Shown piece by piece: positions 1 to 10,635 of a stretch of DNA of 64,000 bases. Numbering within the stretch: position 1 is the first letter of the stretch; every line of letters starts with the position of its first letter. The DNA is taken from contig JAHLKI010000020.1 in the NCBI GenBank assembly GCA_025602905.1, positions 372,001 to 436,000 of the forward strand. The letters run 5' to 3'. Below the pieces are notes generated by a model. The model did not search any database, was not told the origin of the DNA, and saw only the letters and a program-made list of their open reading frames with translations. The stretch is from Phlyctochytrium arcticum. Lineage: Eukaryota > Chytridiomycota > Chytridiomycetes > Chytridiales > Chytridiaceae. The translations under genes were made by a program, and so were the position numbers.

Positions 1-849
1 GTGGTCCATGGCTGTATAGACGGTTATACACGTTACATCCTGTACATGATATGCGCTACCAACCACCGAGCCGATACGGTACTACAAATCTTTGTGAAGC
101 ATGTCTTGGATACCTTCGGAATGTGTCCCAGCCGCGTCCGAGGAGACTACGGTGGGGAAAATAACGGGGTCGAGGATTTGATGATAGAACTGCGAGGCGT
201 CGGGCGCGGATCCTTCATTCGTGGGGGCAGTTGCAACAACCAGAGGATTGAACGTACATGGGGAGATGTGAATGCAGCCGTGGGAGTTCAGTTTTACCGA
301 ACCTGTTTCTTTCTACAACAACATCGGGTGCTCAACCCGGATGATGAAGTGGACTTGTACTGCTTGCATACGGTGGGTTCTCGCCGTCTCAAGTTCTTAT
401 GGCTCGAGGTTGATTCAAAAGCATCTGATATTTGTTCTACCTTTCCTCTATAGACATTTGTTCCTTACATCAATTATTCACTGAAGATGTTCGTCGATGG
501 CTTTAATCAACATTACAACAGGAAATTGCAGGGTAGACCAGACGATATCCTCAGGCGCTTTGTGGCGCAAAAAAAGGTGGACGCCGGTGGAGATATCGAT
601 ATACACGCTGATGACGATACCATTGCATTTGTGGACCCCGCCGCATTCGCATCCACCTTCGACCGACATGGGCAGCCTCATCTGGAATATGAGCCGGTCA
701 CGGAATTCTTACCGCAAGCGGTGAAAGAAACTCTGTTGACGGGGGTGGACCATCACCCATGGCAGTTGGGGGCCGACGAGCAGATGCGGACATACTGCAG
801 ATTCAGGGAGGCTGTACGAAACTATCTTCATGACAACTCCTCTCTGTAA
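1..849 (+). CDS. DD35E integrase-core protein, 5' end outside window
   Basis: Two exons are visible: 1-372 and 454-849, joined in phase 0 across an 81-nt GT-AG intron; the gene begins upstream of the window. The visible part is a retroviral-integrase-fold catalytic core. Asp7 lies in HGCIDGYTR, Asp49 in RVRGDYGGEN and Glu84 in NNQRIERTW, so the D-35-E spacing of DDE transposases and integrases is intact. Downstream text (NPDDEVDLYCLHT, then FVPYINYSLKMFV and FNQHYNRK) matches the tail of the eukaryotic stand-alone 'integrase core' family that is repeated in many fungi and some animals. It should bind divalent metal and carry out DNA strand transfer. Whether it is an active element gene or a domesticated copy cannot be told without the missing left end. 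The family assignment is from memory of its motifs. Confidence 0.75.
373..453 (+). other. Intron in integrase-like gene
   Basis: The donor is GTGGGT and the acceptor CTATAG. Removing it joins LYCLHT to TFVPYIN in phase 0 and restores the family's continuous C-terminal helix, which supports splicing over a frameshift. Confidence 0.7.
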
Positions 850-1443
850 ACACTGTCTTGAAGTAGGATGGTGAAGGCGGAACTTTGGAGGAGACTCGCG
901 ACTTCGTTTACTTAGAGTTTTCTGTAGTAGAACTGGACTTGCTGGTCTCCTTTGAGGATTCAACACCACCCCTCCGTGAAGTAGCGCAGGTTCAAGTTTG
1001 TGACAACTCGGCTCGTCAGTATCTTTATTACATTTTTGATTCACGCGTCGCGTACTAGTTCCTATTATTGGCTATTATTGGCTGTTGACCGTCCTTTACC
1101 TGAGGTAGTTAGCGGTAGCTTTTGTACCTAGCTACTCACTTTATATGACTCAAGTCTTCTGGACATCCCCTCCTACTCCTTTAGCATTACTTTACGCCTA
1201 GTACTTCATTCAATAAATTATAGTTTTGCTCAACAACCCTGAACCAACGAGTCCTGTTATAAAGTTGCAGTGATAGACTCGAAAAAACGAGCTACGAGTC
1301 GTTATGTTTGGGACATTTCACTACTAAGCTAATCAAAGGTGAACAGCTGAAAATGTCCAACCGTAACGCTCGATACTACGACCTTATTCAGCGTCGATTT
1401 TAAGTAAAGTCAAACGATTCGCAGTAAGAAAGTATACCCTATA
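850..1443. other. Non-coding stretch 3' of the integrase gene
   Basis: I see no gene here. The stretch is AT-rich and contains a small doubled 'tattattggc' motif near 1065-1080. It could include the 3' end of the integrase element, but I found no terminal inverted repeat because the left end lies outside the window. Confidence 0.4.
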
Positions 1444-1672
1444 CATCAAACATCGGTCCAATAAAGAATACGCCTCTACGGCTAACAAGCATCAAATATC
1501 GGTCCAATAAAGAATACGCCTCTACAATAACAAACATCAAATATCGGTTCAATAAAGAATACGCCTCTACGACTAACAAACATTAAATATCGGTCCCATA
1601 AAGAATACGCCTCAACGACTAACAAACATCAAATCTCGGTCCAATGGAGAGTACGCCTCTACGACTAAAAAG
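1444..1672. repeat. Minisatellite, five ~46-bp direct repeats
   Basis: Copies begin at about 1444, 1490, 1535, 1581 and 1627 (periods 46, 45, 46, 46). Each has the core ATCGGTCCAATAAAGAATAC followed by GCCTCTACGACTAACAAA, with a few substitutions per copy; the last copy is the most diverged. The array stops about 25 bp before the stop codon of the convergent HECT-like gene, so it lies in the 3' region shared by two converging genes. Confidence 0.9.
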
Positions 1673-1696
1673 CACTATATAACTACAAACAAGGGT

Positions 1697-4600
1697 TCAC
1701 TTGGCGTTGAAGCTCAATACGCCCTGTTTCCCAAACCCCGTCATATACGCGTCCCAGCAGTTCAACAAGTCTGCGGGATTCTCGAAGTTGCGGCCCAGAA
1801 TCAGACGTCGACTGCAGGTGTTGGTCTTTGGAGCATTCTCATCCCTCTTAGCCAACCGCTTCCCTTCATCGAATGCTTTGTTGACCGCATTGACACACTC
1901 CGCGTTGTCCATCCCTCCAGGGTATTGATCGACGATGTGAGCATACCTGTGAACCTTCGAACTTTCCTCCCATTGTAGCTCCAAGGCGGCCAACCGCAAT
2001 TTCTTGTCTTCCCAAAAGACCCCAACCTTACCTTGGTAAGCGCGACTGCCACAGACCCATTGGAGGAAGTCCTCCACTTGGTCTTGGGTCCATTCATCAC
2101 GAATGTGACTCCGGAGGGCTGTCTCAAACTCTTGTTGAAGAGGGAAGGGCGTCCTCGACGTAAAGTGCAGTGTGAAGTCGGCGAGATCCGCGGGGGTTGG
2201 TTTGTAGACTAGGAGTTGACTGATGGCGCCCTTTTCTTTGTCCAAGAAGTCGCGGACAGGTTGGAAGGACGACCAGAGCTGCATTCCCTCACTCATGGCC
2301 TTCAGGGCATGACGGCGCGCCTGCTTCCATTTGTCCTCCAGAGCCCTCGGAAGGCGGTGGATCTCAAAATGAGTAGGTGCTTCGCGTAAAATGCTCATGA
2401 TAGCAGACTTATGCGCGGAAGGTAGGTTAGTCCATGTTAAAGTGCCTCGACTGGATAGTATTTGGTGGATGTTGGGGTCCAGGAGAGACCAGTCGATAGT
2501 GCCGGTAGCATCGGTTGTTGCTAACATACATGTGCTCAAGAGGCACGGATTAAGCTTGAGCAGGTGGCTGTTATGAACCAAAGAAAAGACAAACAGCCAT
2601 CCAATGAACTTGTAAATGCGTAGCTGAGCTTCTGTCGGGCCGTCAGGAACGAGATCGTAGGGAAAAGCGCACGGAATGAAGGTGTCGCCGTAAGTCTTCG
2701 AAAAAACACAGTCAATTGTGGTTGAACCTTCACGTATGACAGTAACCTTACCTTTTCAAGCAACGGTAGCCCTTCCAGCGCCTTCGTGGTAAACTCTTCA
2801 AAAGTGGCGCCTATTACCGACCGTGTCGGTCCCCCCGCATCCACGGCTTTGTACGCTGTCACCAAGGGAGTCACCCTGAGAGAGTACCGGGCTTCTGTTA
2901 GTCGAGAAGAAACTTGAGAAGAATAAAAAAGGCGATAGTGTACCTGACAGTGCTCCCAGAGTACATGATTCCTGCAAGCTTGGGATCATCACCAATTTCA
3001 ATGAACACCTGACTGCAGAATGAGTCTGCAAGATCGGCGATGTCGTCGGCTAGTTTAACTGAAATTGATTGGGCTTTTCTGACACGAGCTGGTTTCAGGA
3101 GGTTCAGTTGCTCCTTGACGTCCACACAAATTCCGACAATGCGACCGAATTCGGTGCTGGTTCGGAACACCTCCGTTGCCTGTTCTTGATCGAGAAAGTC
3201 CCGGAGAACGATGTTTTCCGCTGGGACGAACGGTTGTAGCAATTCCTCATGGTCGTACAGGTCGTCTTCGCTGTTGCCCTCAACCGCACCGAAAGGGCTA
3301 AGGGAGATGAAATGAGACGCGGTAGGTTCGAGAAAGTTGTTTGCTACCATGCCGCCAGCTTGGACGGAGTGGTCGATTTCAAGCATCCACGGACTGTCCG
3401 TGATGAGGTCCGCGTTGTGAAAGTCATCCGGAACTTGGGCTAGTTCCGGGATGAGTATGGGTTCCATAGTCTCGATCGGTTCATCGACTCTGCTGGATAG
3501 AGAGACATGGCGACTGCGTGGGAAAGTGAATTCCCTGTCAATGACCGAGTCCGTGTCTGACGTGAAATTCGATGAGGTCCTCCGGTTTGTAATCATGGGG
3601 TAAGGTCTGGCGGGTGGTTGGGTGGACGAGGAAGGAAAATGGGGTGAACGAGAGCGGCGACTGGAAGTTGACAATCGGGAACTGCCAATGGGAGACTGCG
3701 ACCGACGGGGCTCCCGACACAATTCCTCGTATCGGACTGCTAGAGCCCGAAGCTCCTCCCCGAAGTTCGGACTGATAAAGCCCAGGTACATCCTATAGAT
3801 CGGCCAGTCTTCTTCCGTCTTCTGCCCACGTTGTAAGTTGGTGAATCGAGGAATGTGAGAGGCATTCCATGATTCTGATAAGGAGTCGATTATACTGCCA
3901 CTAGGTAGGTAGTTGCAATCCTTGAGGCGCTGCGCCTGTGACTGGAAAATCACCAGGTTGCTCGTGTCGATGTACTGAAATTGGTACGGTAAGCCAATCA
4001 AAGTTGATGGACATCATGATTCAGGATGGATCTTACCTGATACGCCAAATCTTGTGCTTCCCGCCGGAATCGCTGTGCCAAGGATCCCCCTTCCGAAAAA
4101 GCCTTTTCCATATCATAGTCTTGCCTCAGTAGAGATGGCAAGTTATGTACGAAACCCAGCCTTAGTTTCATGACCATCTCGGCCATAATTTCTGAAGCGC
4201 TTGTTACCCGGGGTTTTATGGAAAAAGATGAGGTCTGTGATAACAGAGAGAGTCAATCAATGTTACAGGGCTAGCAAATACACACGCTCTGATGCCAAAT
4301 TTGCTCACCGAGGCACGAAAGTTGAAACTATCTTGAATAGACCGCGGATGAGGATTTAAGAACACGGTTGCTTCAACTCGTACACCTATGGAATACATGT
4401 CTGATTTGAAATTGAATCGATTCAAAGAAGGGCTGCAGGTTCCATACCGGTGGGCTTTTCCACAGACTGCAATTTGGCCTTTTGGCGACTCCTCCTGGCT
4501 CCGCTGGCGGCCGTCGCAACGTCTTGTCTACGGATGAACGTGCTAGCCTTCTGGCTCGTACGGGGGACTCTTCCGGCAGCAGTTCGTTCTTCGATGGGGG

Positions 4601-5249
4601 TGGGAATGCTGACATCCAAAGGAGGTAGATTGAAACCGGGATTTGTGGAGAAAATTTGTCCAGCCGACCTTAGAGCAGAGTTGTTGTGTCCGAAGACCCT
4701 CGTTTGTGCGTTGTCTATGGCGGCGACGTATGCGGGTGTAGCGGTGATCGTTGACGTTGCAGTGATGGAGCCGACATGATTGATATTCTGGAGGTTGCTG
4801 GAACTTGAAGTTGGCAGTGCGAGCCCAGGTGATCCGACCATTGTGCCAACTCCAGGAGTAATGGTCCTCTCAATGAGTATCTTGGTCATGGTTTGTAGAC
4901 CTGCGGTAAGGGAGAAGATGAAATGGTATCAGGCAAGGTAGAAACTACTTGAAATAGAGGTATTAAGTGCTGCTCTACCTGCGACTTGCTTGGTAAACAT
5001 TTCATCCAAAGGCAAAAGCTTTCCTTGAGAGTCAGAAGCGTAAACTCTCCACTCTGCCTTGTTAATGCTGTTCAGCATACGCTTGCTGAATTCTGCCATG
5101 AGTGCATAGCAGAGATGGTGGGCTGATTGCCATGTCTGGGGTGACTGTTCCCAGTTGTTAATGATGGTGTTGTTTGCACGGACCTCCACCGGGAGAGGGG
5201 CATTAAGTAACAGGGGTTGGTTGCAGGGAAGGGCATTGGGGACTTCCAT
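1697..5249 (-). CDS. Divergent HECT-type E3 ubiquitin ligase-like protein
   Basis: Seven exons splice cleanly by eye on the minus strand: 5249-4979, 4900-4448, 4385-4309, 4234-4037, 3974-2944, 2875-2752 and 2695-1697, giving about 1050 aa. Residues 1-700 match nothing I recognise; they include a Ser/Arg/Pro-rich stretch in exon 5. The last ~340 residues show HECT hallmarks. An N-lobe-like segment reads LRIYKFIGWLFVFSL, then come EGMQLWSSFQPVRDFL, FLQWVCGSRAYQG (compare the family's FL.FVTGS) and PKTNTCSRRLILG near Cys1012, followed by a GFG motif 23 to 25 residues on, as in the HECT C-lobe. Cys1012 would accept ubiquitin from an E2 as a thioester. Divergence is strong and there is an extra insert between the FVTG-like motif and the Cys, so catalysis is an inference. 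The gene is divergent from the Crypton. Confidence 0.6.
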
Positions 5250-6056
5250 AAGTGCTACTGATGCTGACCCTAATCAGGATGGGAAGTTACTGGTTTGAAT
5301 CTTGAAAGGTTTTCGACCAAACGACGGACGGACACGTTTGACTGGAATTTCTAGGTAGATCCGCTACTCCGACTCCGACTCACCGGTTAACCACAAAATT
5401 AACCACAAAAATGAAATTTTTGCCACGGTCGGTACCTCGGTACCATTGCCACGGAGGGTGTTTGAGGGTGTGGGGTTTGAGGATACCTTTGACAGACGAG
5501 CGGAGCTTGTGGCGCATTTCTGCAGTAATCGTTGTCACATGACCTGCCAAGACCTGCCACTCTTCTGAGAGCTTTGCCTCCAGCTTTGCCTCCAAAATCC
5601 AACCCTTGTTAAAAACCTGGTGCTCTGCCATAATATGCACTCCAGAGCGCCAAATGACCACTAGCTTGTGCCGTTTGTTGAGAACGGCTTTGCCAAATGT
5701 GAATTACATAATAAAAGCTTGTGTGTGCGCAGAAAACAAGCTTGTCCATCCTGAAAATCACGTTGCTCATGCCAGAAAAAGCTATTTTCTGGGCAAAGTG
5801 CCCCCCATAAAACTCCGCTCGCTTGGTTGGCCTTTCCTTTCTTTCCAGCATTGCTTTGCGACAAAGTCCTCAACCCCGTCCTTTTACCTATACTTTACAC
5901 TCGTTCTCTTTCTACCTACCCCATCATCATATTTTGTTGTATCATAGGAGCTGATTCTATTCCGTAGCTGAATGTATGTGCTTGCTGGCGAGCTTTGTTT
6001 ATAATTTCGGACAAACTCATTAATATACATCTGAAAGCGATTTTAGCCTATCCATC
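5250..6056. promoter_or_regulatory. Intergenic region between HECT-like gene and Crypton
   Basis: About 0.8 kb separates two divergent start codons. A short doubled motif, TTAACCACAAAA, occurs near 5395-5410, and a hairpin-forming GGTACC pair sits near 5430-5442. I see no gene. It probably contains the promoter of the minus-strand gene and the left flank of the Crypton. Confidence 0.4.
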
Positions 6057-9000
6057 ATGCCACGAAGGGCCAGAAAGGTGCAGGGGGTTCCCCTGTATAT
6101 GTACCATGAGGACCATGCCCGATATTTGGAACAACAGTCAGTAGCCTCAACGACTCGGCAAGCCAGAGCGACCAGAAATGCCAACACCGAAAAAGCATAC
6201 TCTCGATGGCAGAGGGAATACATCCATTGGTGCGAGGGTACCGCGGCAGTGGGATGCATGGTACAAAATGACGGAACACTTGGGTACCATCTCGAGACCA
6301 CTTTGGTAGGAACCAAATGCAAGTCGCTAGTGTCAGGTCGGAAGCTGCATATGTTTCTCAAGGATTGCGTGCTGCAAATAGGCTTTCAAGCCAAGAATCG
6401 GGTCGGCTATGTTCCGGGAAACAAAAAGCAAAAGAAGAAAAACCAGAAGAAAAATGCTGCTAATGCTGCTACTGGGAGTGGTAGTGGTGCTGGAGGTAGT
6501 GTTAGTGGTAGCGGTAGTGGCAGTGGTGGCGGTAGCGGTAGTGGCAGTGGCAGTGGTAACGGTAGTGGCAGTGGTATTGCGGATGGAAGTGGTAGCGGTA
6601 GTGGGAATGGTAGTGGAGATGTTAGTGGTAATGGCGTTGGTAGCGGTAGTGCAAGTGGAAGCGGAGTACAATTTACGTATGAGATGGTGGATGACGACGG
6701 AGAAAATGGAACCTACAAGAAGAAAGGTGCGGGCCGCTCGATACGGACTTCAATGAAACCTGAAGCTAATGTACAATGGCAGGGCATCCCCAATTCGTGC
6801 AGCTCGAGTACGGGACAATCAAAATGGCGGTCAACTCTGTTGTTGATTTGTGGAGTCTGCAAAAAGACCAAGGACTTATTTCGGATCAGTAAGTAACATT
6901 CGGACATCTTTTGGAGTCTTCATATCAAGCAATTATGCACGGCAGATCTCATCCCCATCCTCGTATCGCGCCCGTTAATGCCATCCTGGAACAGATGTGT
7001 ACTCAAAAGCAAAAGAACGATGACCTGACATTCAAGGACAAAGGCATCAACGGTATTGTCGACCAGTACGATATTGCGGACGACCGCAAGCTGAACGTCT
7101 TCTGGTGGGGTTTACCCCAAACTGGACTTCGCAACAGAGCCCATCACAACTGCTTGCGCGCAGTTATGCAACGCTCGCAGTTCATGAGGCGTCTCAAGTT
7201 GTCCGATATTGCATGCAAAGTTGTCAATGACGAGGGCGTCACCGAGTGTGACATTGCCGCCTTTACCTATAATAAGTCTAAAACCAACACTGAAGCCAAG
7301 CGTGAGGACTATGCCTTTATCCGCCATAAAGACATCTTGCTATGCCCTTGGAACTCTATGGCATTTTGGTTCTTTGAGCGTTACGAAGTGAATGGGGAGC
7401 AACCGCCCAAATGTGATGTGTCCGCGGAATGGTACAACATTTTTTTCATGAAGGTAGGCGCTTGGCAGACATGGGTGTTCAAATCATCACGTTCTCATGT
7501 GTTTTTGCCAGCCCTCCGATCAGCAACAAGCAGCCATGGCGACTCGCAAAAGAAAACGCAAAGCAAAAGGGCCGGCCAGGCAACCCATCATTATTGGAGT
7601 CTGGGATGGCGAGGATCCTGTGGAGGACGAAGAGGACGACCCGGAGGAAGAAGTAGGGATCAGTTATGATACCCAGTACAACCTGCAACGCACTGCGCTG
7701 GACGCGTGCGGTGTTTTATCCTCCAAAGTTACTCACTGCTGCCGTAAGTGGGCTGCCATGGAAAATGAGCGCAAGGGAGTCGACGGGGATCAGAATGGCC
7801 GAATGGGAGGTTGGGCGCGTGATGCCAAAAACGGAGCCTATACCACCGGCCTGCCCTATCAAGCCATCCGTGCGTTAGGAGACTTTCCGATCAATGGGAG
7901 TTGCTTTTTTCTAGCTAGAGCGGTGCCAGTCCCGCAAGAGCTTCTACAATCCATTTTCCCGTGGATTGAGGAGCTGGAAGAAAGATGCCATCAAGTTCAC
8001 ACCGAGAGTGCGGGCATGTTGGCAGCCCTGGGGTTCTTGCGGTGCATGAAGGCTTGCCGCCAGGTCATCTGCCAGGATGCGCCAACTTTGATGCAGATGT
8101 ACCCAAACCACGTCATATGGAAGCACCCTGTTTTTCAAACTCCCGCATACTTACAGTACAGGGATCATAATCTCCAGGTCGCGGCAACAGCAGTTAACCC
8201 CCGAGACTCAACCTTTGCCGCTATTGCACCGTTTCTTAACGACCGCCTCACCACACAAGATTTGGCCATGAAAGTCATCGGTCTAGACGTTGCCAGCACA
8301 GTTGAGAGGGTGGGTTGTGCGAATTTGAGTTTTGAGAGATATTCCTAGCTAACCCAGGTATCAGATTGACCGCGTCGATACCCAGCTTGCAAATTTCGAC
8401 GCGCGGCAGTCTACTCTGATCGGCACTACTGCTCGGCTGACAGACACCATACTAAGCTTGCAACAAACCGTTAATGCCTATCACGCCATTTTGGTTGCTC
8501 GCGATAGCGGTCCCACTGCCGCTGTCGATGTTGCAACGACTGTTATGGCTCAGATTGCAAGAAACACCGAGGCGCATCTTGTAGGGAATCGCGAGGTTTG
8601 CCAATCCCTTATGCGACTCTTCCCACGGACAGACGCCACGTCATCATCTTCTTCCCAGTCAACCATCTCCCGCCCCAACGAGCTGCTGGTCTTCAATCAC
8701 AACCCCAAGCAGGTATTCATGTCTGCTTGTGCATTCACGTTTCAGTTTTTGGTTAACTCTTTACAGCCATTACAGCAGCAGCGACAACTCCCGGAAATCG
8801 TGACAACGCAAATGGGGGAGAGGCAGACACTAGCGCAGGTTCGTCATTTACGGTTATATCACGCGGACAGCACGTCACTGATTTTCAGCAGCTCAAGTAG
8901 AGCAGGTCCCCGTGCAGAAGCAATGCCGGACGATCAAAACGGTGACGGCCGCATGGACAGAGTATGAAGTTGGTCCCGCGGGTGGACTACCCTGCAAGGT

Positions 9001-9395
9001 TGCCTTGTGCTGTTCATTATTACTTTTGCCAACTCTTGGCTAACTTGTGTGCACAGGAGCTTGAAGACAAGTGGCAAGCGAGGTGGAGGAACAGCCCGCC
9101 CGACCGACAGTTTTGGAGTAAGCGCAAGCCTCTCTACGATGCTGTGACGCGTTTAGCCTCGGCTACAGCTAGTACCAATCTACAAGCTGCCCAGCGTTTG
9201 GAGCAGGAGCGACTCGCGATACACACCAGGTTCATTTGTTTTTAGACGGACATTAAACTCGTAGCAGTTCTAACAATGCGATTATTGGTTTACTACAGAT
9301 TAGGCCTCGGTAGAGTAGCCCCGTCCCTGGCCAGATTCCAGGCCATGCTGCTGGAGCACGGCGATGATATTATCACCTATCTGACCACAAACTAA
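6057..9395 (+). mobile_element. Crypton element: tyrosine recombinase gene (9 exons)
   Basis: Exons 6057-6726, 6783-6888, 6946-7453, 7512-8309, 8365-8712, 8767-8838, 8906-8998, 9057-9229 and 9299-9395 join in phase to about 954 aa with no internal stop. Residues 40-130 look like the SAM-like DNA-binding part of a phage-type recombinase (NANTEKAYSRWQREYIHWC). A Gly/Ser-rich insert follows at about 138-205. The catalytic half has Arg in GLRNRAHHN, Lys in NKSKTNTEAKRED, H-x-x-R in VTHCCR (His503, Arg506) and Tyr538 in GAYTTGLP: a complete R-K-H-R-Y set. The next segment (CRQVICQDAPTLMQMYPNHV) is the Ndc10/Crypton-type extension. A coiled-coil stretch follows, and residues about 845-905 (TAAWTEYEVG, LEDKWQARWR, FWSKRKPLYDAV) match the GCR1_C DNA-binding domain. 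Cryptons integrate through a circular intermediate without a DDE transposase. The exon 6-7 acceptor is the least certain junction. Confidence 0.8.
6463..6670 (+). repeat. Gly-Ser microsatellite inside the Crypton ORF
   Basis: About 200 nt of degenerate GGTAGT/GGCAGT triplet pairs encode a (GS)n-like linker with occasional Ala, Asn, Asp and Val. It lies between the N-terminal binding domain and the catalytic domain, directly after a Lys/Gln-rich stretch, and stays in frame. Confidence 0.85.
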
Positions 9396-10635
9396 TTTTC
9401 TCTCGGCGGCGTACAGTCTTCTCCTTATCATTTCGTTTGCAGCGTGGTTTTGTACATAGTTCGTCTAGTTCCTTCTATTTATCGGCGTAGTTTTCATTTT
9501 CCCTTCATTTCTTGTCACATTTTCATTTATTGTTATAGTTTTTCTTTTATAAAATGGTCTACCATCGTGCTACATGCAATATTAAGCCTCCACAAAGTAG
9601 TTTGAGTACGGATTTGGTGGATAGCAGTGCATGTTCTTGCATATTACTATTGGATACCCAGCTTGCCTGAAGCTCTCGACGCGTCTGCCAAAAATTCCCA
9701 GAAATCAAACGACATTCTGGCCACCGTACATGGCACATACTACAAACAACTACCACCCAGTCTCATGTCATTCATAAATGACCCGCCCAATGGACACTTT
9801 TTAGGTGTCGGAGGTCTCGGTCTCGGTGTCGGACTTTGGTCCAAGCCACCATTGTCATCGAGCGATGAGCGTGACTGTGCGGCGTGCGCCTCACCGCGGT
9901 CAAAGTCCGCTTCACCTTCGACGCACCAGAGCTCCGGCGAAGACGAAATTTTGGCAACGAACGCTCATCCAGTTAGAAGACATGCATAAGATAAGAAAGT
10001 CGCAATAGAGCCATAAGACTTTACCTTCACATCAATGTGTTGGTCCAAAATGCATGGGCAAGTTCTAAAGACGTTAGGGTATGTTCTTTCCAGTAGACGC
10101 AACGTAAAACGTCATAAACGCGTGATTCCCTGAACCCTTCTGATCCGAGCCCCCGATACAATCCTACTCCTTCCCCCCCATCATACAAAAGGTGTGGTGT
10201 GATGGCCCAAAGTACCTGAACTTGTGCTTGATGTTCGCGACCCGATTTGGGTATTGTACTGATCTAAAACGTTTTTGTGGCGATTTCTCCTTCGCGGTTC
10301 GGAAGACGAAAAGGGTTGACTGGTTCAAGAATACGAAGCAGGGAACCGGTAGTTGCATCAAGACCCCAACACGAGGGCTCACTGCTGCTGGTCGACTGGG
10401 CAGTGGAAGCGATTGTTTTACATTTGGAGGAAGCGATTGCATACGACGAGGAGAACGGAACCGACGCGTGGGCTCGGCAATCTACTCTGAGGCTTTAAAC
10501 TCATCAAAGAGGTCCTACACATCTTATCCCAACCCATCGCTAAGTCGGTCCCGCACGCCTTCCTTTTCCCGCGAAGACGCGCCTGCGAATCATTCCAAAC
10601 TTCGCCCTTCCCCGTCCGAGCGTTCAGCAACCGTC
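9396..10635. other. Intergenic region, Crypton to NMA111-like gene
   Basis: There is no gene I can support. A 120-codon open frame at 9627-9989 (plus) has a Gly-Val/Leu run created by GGTCTCGGT repeats but resembles no family and lacks splice partners. The right part (about 10190-10635) is open in the same frame as the NMA111-like start but upstream of the conserved N-terminus, so I read it as 5' leader and promoter. Confidence 0.4.

Noticed and set aside
6710..6900. Frameshift inactivating the Crypton after its first exon
   Set aside because: A 56-nt GT-AG intron (6727-6782) joins KKK to GHPQFVQLEYGT in phase and restores the conserved domain, so splicing explains the frame change.
9627..9989. 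120-codon plus-strand frame between Crypton and NMA111-like gene
   Set aside because: Its Gly-rich part comes from a short GGTCTCGGT repeat, and neither homology nor splice partners are visible.
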